A DNA stretch of 8,259 nt from JAYUKV01 sp043764135 (GTDB taxonomy: Bacteria > Patescibacteriota > JACMRA01): contig JAYUKV010000130.1 in the NCBI GenBank assembly GCA_043764135.1, positions 1-8,259 of the forward strand, read 5' to 3'. How positions within the stretch are numbered: position 1 is the first letter of the stretch; the number at the start of each line of letters is the position of its first letter. Both the position numbers and the translations under genes were made by a program. The notes beneath the pieces were generated by a model. The model saw nothing but the letters and a program-made list of their open reading frames with translations, was not told the origin of the DNA and ran no database searches. Shown in pieces: positions 4,733 to 8,259 of this stretch.

Positions 4733-5896
4733 ATGCCCTTACAAAATTTTCTAACAAAATCTATTTTTGTTGCCAACGAGAGAAAGCTCCTATTAATAGA
4801 ACTAAAATTAGAAATCAGATCATTTCACAACCAAATTAAAAATCTTGGTTTAAGTTCAAATATTAAAAAGATGTATCTTATCTTTATAGTACTTGCAATG
4901 ATGATCCCGCTTTTCACTCTTAATCCGTCAGCTAATCAAGAGTCTAAACTATTACAATTAGTAGAAGCAGACCAGACAGATAAGCCGGTAAATATAGTAT
5001 TTGCTGAACCCTCTGCTGTTACTATAGACACAAGTGCCATAAACAGCTCTTCTGACTTTACTAAATATACTATAAAAAGCGATGAAAAGATTGAAACTAT
5101 TCTAGATCGAGTAGGAAACCTTGATCTTAATACTTTGAGAGTAAATAACCCAGGTAAAGAATTTAATCCAGGTACAGAAATTGTGATACCAAAAGAAAAA
5201 GGATACCTGTTAGCTTACAATAAGCAATCAGATCCTAAAGAACTATCATCTGGCCTCTTAAAAAACGAGCCTGAAATCAAAAAAATGATAGAAAAAAATG
5301 CAGAAGGTTTTATCTTTATCAAAGGAGATGATCCTTTAGAAACTAAAAAAAACTATGACAGAAATGTTGCCCGTTTTAGATATAATTTATCTTCTAATGT
5401 TTCAATTAACTTTGTCTCAACACAAGCTAGTAATTCTTCAAGTGCAGTGCCAAATGAAGATTTTAGTAATGCTCTCAATGCCTTTATTTCACAATTTCAA
5501 GGTAGAAGACACCACGATGGTAATGGTTGGTCGTTGGGTGAATGTGTAAGTCTTGTTAAGAGATGGCAGCAATTTATCGGTGCTTCTTATGGAATCTGGC
5601 CAGGATACAATGGCTATCCTCGTAATGCTTGGGCTGGTTATAGGGCTGGATCTAGAGGAATGGCACCTGAAAATGCTACTTTTGGAGTAATGATAGAAGG
5701 TAATGTTAACAACCTAAAACCAGGAGATGTATTAGTTATCGATACGCCTACTTCACATACAGGTTTGGCAACAGGAAGATACAATGGAAATACATATGAA
5801 GTCTTTGACCAAAATTCGCCTGTAGGTTCTGGAGCTAAGTTTACATCTTATCCCAAATCTTCATTTATTGCCGCATTGAGATATTATCGAAAATAA
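4733..5896 (+). CDS. Membrane-anchored LysM-CHAP peptidoglycan hydrolase, paralogue 1
   Basis: This is probably a cell-wall amidase or endopeptidase held outside the membrane. It has a basic cytoplasmic N-terminus (1-46), one uncleaved-looking helix (47-64), a linker, and a LysM-like glycan-binding domain (111-154: KYTIKSDEKIETILDRVGN to PGTEIVIPK). A mixed linker follows, ending in an S/N-rich stretch around 215-240, and then a CHAP catalytic domain (about 255-387). The catalytic cysteine is C271 in GECVSLVKRW, the histidine is H342 in SHTGLATG, and the third residue is probably D359 or N361 in FDQNSP. The closing ALRYYRK is shared with the next gene. The start is supported by alignment with that paralogue, whose N-terminus, helix and spacing match; no ribosome site is visible. 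Substrate bond and target (own wall or a neighbour's) are unknown. Confidence 0.88.
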   Translation: MPLQNFLTKSIFVANERKLLLIELKLEIRSFHNQIKNLGLSSNIKKMYLIFIVLAMMIPLFTLNPSANQESKLLQLVEADQTDKPVNIVFAEPSAVTIDTSAINSSSDFTKYTIKSDEKIETILDRVGNLDLNTLRVNNPGKEFNPGTEIVIPKEKGYLLAYNKQSDPKELSSGLLKNEPEIKKMIEKNAEGFIFIKGDDPLETKKNYDRNVARFRYNLSSNVSINFVSTQASNSSSAVPNEDFSNALNAFISQFQGRRHHDGNGWSLGECVSLVKRWQQFIGASYGIWPGYNGYPRNAWAGYRAGSRGMAPENATFGVMIEGNVNNLKPGDVLVIDTPTSHTGLATGRYNGNTYEVFDQNSPVGSGAKFTSYPKSSFIAALRYYRK

Positions 5897-5938
5897 AACA
5901 AAAAAAATACAACTTTTAGGGTTGTTTTTTGTTTATTT
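5891..5938 (+). terminator. Terminator of the first LysM-CHAP gene
   Basis: ACAAC (5909-5913) pairs with GTTGT (5921-5925), followed directly by T. The stem continues as A-rich against T-rich arms out to AAATAAA (5891-5897) and TTTATTT (5932-5938), so it overlaps the stop codon. Confidence 0.7.
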
Positions 5939-6009
5939 AATAATATTTAACGATGTATCTGTAAGTCACTAATACTATTAAATATTTTGTAAATATTATT
6001 CATTTTTAA

Positions 6010-6046
6010 TTGACAAGACTCCTCAAATAATGTAAGTTGGAAGGAT
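6010..6046 (+). promoter_or_regulatory. Possible promoter element and ribosome site of the second LysM-CHAP gene
   Basis: A perfect TTGACA (6010-6015) has no good -10 at 16-18 nt; TAATGT at 6029 is only 13 nt away. GGAAGGAT (6039-6046) resembles a Shine-Dalgarno site but ends 13 nt before the ATG, longer than usual. Both are weak. Confidence 0.3.
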
Positions 6047-6059
6047 AAACATATTATAC

Positions 6060-7220
6060 ATGTCTAATCCCATACGTAATCTAATAAGATATTTTACTTC
6101 AAGTGATTTCAAAATGAGACTACTTGAATCAAAACTAAACATTAGAAAAACAATATTTAAACTGAATCAACTTACAATAACACACCATATTAAAAAATTC
6201 TATTTAGTCTTCTTTATATGCGCTTGTATGATTCCTCTTTATACGCTACAACCTTTGGCGTCTTCAGAAGATAGTAAGTTTCTTAAGTTAACCAATCAAT
6301 TACAAGTAGATGCTAAGAGTAATCCAATTGAATACTCCGATCTTGCTACATACACTCCCAATCTAAGCGAGGTTAAATCTTCATTGTTTGAAACATACAA
6401 ACTCAAAAAAAGTGATAATATTGATAAAATAAACGCAAGATTTAACAACCTTAACAGAACAACTCTTGAAACAAACAATGCTAATAGAGAGTGGAAAGAA
6501 GGTAATGATATTATAATTCCTAAGTCTAATGGTTTATTAATTGGTTTTAATAAAGATACAAATGTTGAAGAATACTCACAAGCAATCAATCAATCATTAG
6601 ATACTTTAAAAAATGCCAAAGGTGATCAAACAGAAGGCTTCTTCTTCTTCCCATCTGATAATGCATCTGAACTTAAAAAGTCTTTTGATTCAAACATCAA
6701 AAAACTAAGAGAGCCCAAGGTTGTTATCCAATCTTCAAACGGATCTGTTACCAGACCTTCATACACTGCATATAATGTACCTTCAGGAAATCTATCAAGT
6801 CAATTCCAAGACTTTGTAAATAGGACAAGAGGTGTAAACCAACATGATGGTAACGGTTGGAATCCAGGTCAATGCGTATCTTTGATAAAACAATGGCAAA
6901 GATATTTAGGAGCTAGTTCTGGTTATTGGCCAGGAAACTATCCTGCACCTGCTTATTATGCTTATTTAAGTGGTAACAGATCAATGGCTCCTGATGTACC
7001 TTCTTTTAGAATTGTTATTGTAACTGATGTCAATGCTTTAAGCGCGGGTGATATTATAGTCACAACTGGTTACCCAAGCCATACAGGAATTGCTACTGGA
7101 CGAAACTCTGGTGGAACTTTCGACATCTATGATCAAAACTCTCCATTCGGTTCTGCACCGAGATTTAATACATATACTAACCGAATGTTTATTGGAGCAT
7201 TAAGATACATAAAAAATTAG
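6060..7220 (+). CDS. Membrane-anchored LysM-CHAP peptidoglycan hydrolase, paralogue 2
   Basis: It has the same architecture and almost the same length (386 aa) as the gene before it: basic N-terminus, one helix at 47-64 (HIKKFYLVFFICACMIPL against NIKKMYLIFIVLAMMIPL), a LysM-like domain at 111-154 (ETYKLKKSDN to GNDIIIPK), a linker, and a CHAP domain from about 256. C272 lies in GQCVSLIKQW, H341 in SHTGIATG, and D358/N360 in YDQNSP. The CHAP domains are about half identical by eye, the linkers much less, so this is an old tandem duplication with conserved catalytic cores. The LysM part is weaker here, with a degenerate middle. All catalytic residues remain in both copies, so both are probably active. 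It has its own terminator; its promoter is less clear than that of the first copy. Confidence 0.88.
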   Translation: MSNPIRNLIRYFTSSDFKMRLLESKLNIRKTIFKLNQLTITHHIKKFYLVFFICACMIPLYTLQPLASSEDSKFLKLTNQLQVDAKSNPIEYSDLATYTPNLSEVKSSLFETYKLKKSDNIDKINARFNNLNRTTLETNNANREWKEGNDIIIPKSNGLLIGFNKDTNVEEYSQAINQSLDTLKNAKGDQTEGFFFFPSDNASELKKSFDSNIKKLREPKVVIQSSNGSVTRPSYTAYNVPSGNLSSQFQDFVNRTRGVNQHDGNGWNPGQCVSLIKQWQRYLGASSGYWPGNYPAPAYYAYLSGNRSMAPDVPSFRIVIVTDVNALSAGDIIVTTGYPSHTGIATGRNSGGTFDIYDQNSPFGSAPRFNTYTNRMFIGALRYIKN

Positions 7221-7257
7221 CACTAAAAAATTAGCACTTTATAAGTGCTAATTTTTT
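7211..7257. terminator. Strong bidirectional terminator with a duplicated arm
   Basis: AAAAAATTAGCACTT (7225-7239) and AAGTGCTAATTTTTT (7243-7257) form a perfect 15-bp stem around TAT. T-runs are present on both strands, so it can serve both the LysM-CHAP gene and the converging 7763 gene. The left arm is preceded by a tandem copy, AAAAAATTAGCACT (7211-7224), which contains the stop codon TAG of the LysM-CHAP gene. Confidence 0.88.
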
Positions 7258-7310
7258 ACTAATTTTTATTTATTTATTAGTTGTGGTTTGTATTTTTTGA
7301 AAAATAGGAA

Positions 7311-7763
7311 TTAGATAGAAGTTGTAACTTCTAGTTCCTCAGCGTTTATTTCATCTAGATCTTTTTTAGGTGCAATTACAAAGCTTTTTAAATTACTAAG
7401 CGAAGTATCTAAAGGTGAAAAGAAGTAGATAGGACAGCTAGTCTTAGGATAATCAGTAAAGATTAACTCACTAGCGTTTATTTCATCTAGAATGTAGATT
7501 AGCCCATCTTGCATAATAAACTCACCAATTTTAAAGTTTTTACCTAATTTTTTGGTAAGTTTTGGTTTTGCGAGATACTCTGCATCTTCATTATAGAAGT
7601 TTTTAATCACACTTAATTGAAGCTGACTAACATCATCTAAGTTGTTAATCTCATAGGCTTTTGATTTTTCATAATCTGATCTAATGATTAAATAATTCTT
7701 CCCTTCGTATGAATAAACATTACCAAGTTCTAAACTATTATTTTTTCTCAACTTTAATGGCAT
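7311..7763 (-). CDS. Unrecognised 150-aa protein with an internal LDEINA repeat
   Basis: No family is recognised. No signal peptide or membrane helix is visible, so it is probably cytoplasmic. Two segments share the pattern G-x3-Y/I-x3-G-x2-Y-x-I/L: GNVYSYEGKNYLII (14-27) and GEFIMQDGLIYILD (80-93), which looks like small beta-barrel (SH3- or KOW-like) strands; this is a guess. LDEINA occurs twice (92-97 and 136-141), encoded by an identical 19-bp sequence. The C-terminus is acidic. The start MPLKLRKN is the first ATG after the predicted promoter and has no Shine-Dalgarno site. It is a single-gene unit, converging on the LysM-CHAP genes, with the right-hand structured module upstream. This mirrors the position of the 709 gene relative to the left module, although the two proteins are not visibly related. 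Confidence 0.82.
   Translation of the reverse strand: MPLKLRKNNSLELGNVYSYEGKNYLIIRSDYEKSKAYEINNLDDVSQLQLSVIKNFYNEDAEYLAKPKLTKKLGKNFKIGEFIMQDGLIYILDEINASELIFTDYPKTSCPIYFFSPLDTSLSNLKSFVIAPKKDLDEINAEELEVTTSI
7341..7491 (-). repeat. 19-bp direct repeat inside the 7763 gene
   Basis: AGCGTTTATTTCATCTAGA occurs at 7341-7359 and 7473-7491, 132 bp apart, exactly 44 codons. Both copies are in frame and encode LDEINA with the same codons. Flanking protein is also alike (DLDEINAEEL and ILDEINASEL). Confidence 0.85.
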
Positions 7764-7798
7764 TACAATAGGTGTTAGGATTAATATTGGTTGCCTTA

Positions 7799-7827
7799 AC
7801 TATGAAGTTTTTGTTGATATCTGTCAA
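7799..7827 (-). promoter_or_regulatory. Promoter of the leftward 7763 gene
   Basis: On the minus strand TTGACA (7827-7822) and CATAGT (7804-7799) are 17 nt apart, giving a leader of about 28 nt. The ten bases TTGACAGATA (7827-7818) are identical to those at 618-627. The palindrome TTGTTAACAA (7842-7851) lies 14 bp upstream of the -35 box. Confidence 0.5.
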
Positions 7828-7949
7828 GAAAAATGAATCAATTGTTAACAACTAAGAAAGTAAATTTCAACTATTTCATTTTTACTATTCTTTATTAAGC
7901 CTTTCCATTGAACTCATAATATAATTTCAATAAAATCTTTTGGAACCTA

Positions 7950-8015
7950 TTTTGCTTCTTTCATTCTGTAACGACCGTCCTGAAAAATAGTAAGTCAAGT
8001 TAATTTTTTCAAAAT
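7950..8015 (-). repeat. 66-bp intergenic repeat, copy B (inverted)
   Basis: The reverse complement matches 491-556 at 52 of 66 positions without gaps; allowing one or two gaps aligns CAGG-CG in the middle as well. The identical parts are the outer 15 bases and the GTCGTTACAGAA/GAAAGAAGCAAAA side. It lies 118 nt from the hairpin array and 186 nt before the start of the 7763 gene, in the same orientation relative to that gene as copy A to the 709 gene. Confidence 0.85.
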
Positions 8016-8133
8016 TGAGAACTGTTTGAGTCTAGCGAGTTTTTGAAATTTAAAAATTAACCGTCATCAATTATTAGGAAGTGAAAGAAAAAAAGAACTA
8101 AAAATTCACTCATTTAAAAAATATGTAACTATA

Positions 8134-8236
8134 TTAACCATTTTCTTAAAAAAAATGGTTAAAAAAACTCAGAACTGTCCCGCTAAACACGGGACAGCTT
8201 TCTTTTACACAATTAACCACCTTTAGGTGGTTAATT
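8134..8236 (-). other. Array of three hairpins, right copy of the structured module
   Basis: Read leftward, hairpin 1 (8236-8211) is a perfect 12-bp stem, AATTAACCACCT with AGGTGGTTAATT, around 2 nt. Hairpin 2 (8197-8175) is a perfect 8-bp stem, CTGTCCCG with CGGGACAG, around 7 nt, entered by AGAAAGC (8203-8197). Hairpin 3 (8162-8134) is an 11-bp stem, TTAACCATTTT with AAAATGGTTAA. Total length is 103 nt against 107 nt for the left array, with similar gaps between stems, yet the stem sequences are unrelated. Hairpin 2 has T-rich sequence on both sides, so a terminator role for an unseen gene to the right cannot be excluded for this one. Confidence 0.65.
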
Positions 8237-8259
8237 TGCGTTTATATTTTTTATTTAGT

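Larger units (their letters stand above)
7764..8259. other. Gene-free right end with the inverted copy of the structured module
   Basis: This 496-bp stretch contains no credible coding frame. Going leftward from the right edge it holds three hairpins (8236-8134), an AT-rich spacer, the 66-bp block (8015-7950), an AT-rich spacer with the palindrome TTGTTAACAA (7842-7851), and the promoter of the 7763 gene (7827-7799). Whatever lies beyond the right edge is unknown. Confidence 0.75.

Noticed and set aside
5355..5549. 64-aa frame inside the first LysM-CHAP gene
   Set aside because: It is a shifted reading across the linker and the catalytic cysteine region of a conserved protein.
6296..6589. 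97-aa frame on the minus strand inside the second LysM-CHAP gene
   Set aside because: It is antisense to a gene whose protein is conserved with its paralogue over this part; no start signals.
709..7763. UGA reassigned to glycine or tryptophan
   Set aside because: No in-frame TGA occurs in any of the complete genes, and the conserved proteins have full length under the standard code.
1..8259. tRNA, rRNA, CRISPR array or insertion sequence
   Set aside because: No tRNA T-loop motif with a matching acceptor stem, no regularly spaced repeats, and no transposase or terminal repeats were seen on either strand.

Overview
The window is AT-rich, gene-dense DNA that looks like a bacterial chromosome with a reduced genome. 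Core genes (secE, nusG, a SpoU-type RNA methyltransferase, an undecaprenol/diacylglycerol kinase) are recognisable but diverged. Only one of the eleven complete genes has a convincing Shine-Dalgarno site, several promoters sit almost on the start codon, and no gene uses TGA as stop or sense codon. This fits a Candidate Phyla Radiation (Patescibacteria)-type organism or another minimal lineage; that placement is an inference from style, since no phylogenetic marker could be run.

Layout. Positions 1-145 hold the start of a leftward gene that runs off the window. Positions 146-708 have no gene but carry three perfect-arm hairpins (301-407), a 66-bp block (491-556), a promoter (618-645) and the only strong Shine-Dalgarno site, leading to an unrecognised 150-aa protein (709-1161). 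Then come secE-nusG (1389-2342), a bidirectional terminator, and the leftward pair dgkA-like/trmH-like (3215-2383). Divergent from that pair is a three-gene unit: thioredoxin, a two-helix membrane protein, and an EVE-domain protein (3345-4497). Next are two tandem paralogous membrane-anchored LysM-CHAP wall hydrolases (4733-5896 and 6060-7220), each with its own terminator. The last gene is a leftward 150-aa unknown (7763-7311). Behind its start lies a second gene-free region (7764-8259) with an inverted, diverged copy of the left-hand module: promoter, 66-bp block, three hairpins.

How the parts fit together. SecE and NusG serve protein export and transcription. The kinase, the thioredoxin and the two LysM-CHAP proteins point to the cell envelope: recycling of lipid carrier, thiol chemistry, and cutting of peptidoglycan, either the cell's own or a neighbour's.

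The most novel signal is non-coding. Two far-apart intergenic regions share one layout: hairpin 1, a short linker, AGAAAGC, hairpin 2, hairpin 3, about 80-120 nt, a 66-bp block (52 of 66 identical without gaps), then a promoter with TTGACAGATA and a 150-codon gene. The hairpin sequences differ completely while stems and spacing are kept, which suggests selection on structure.
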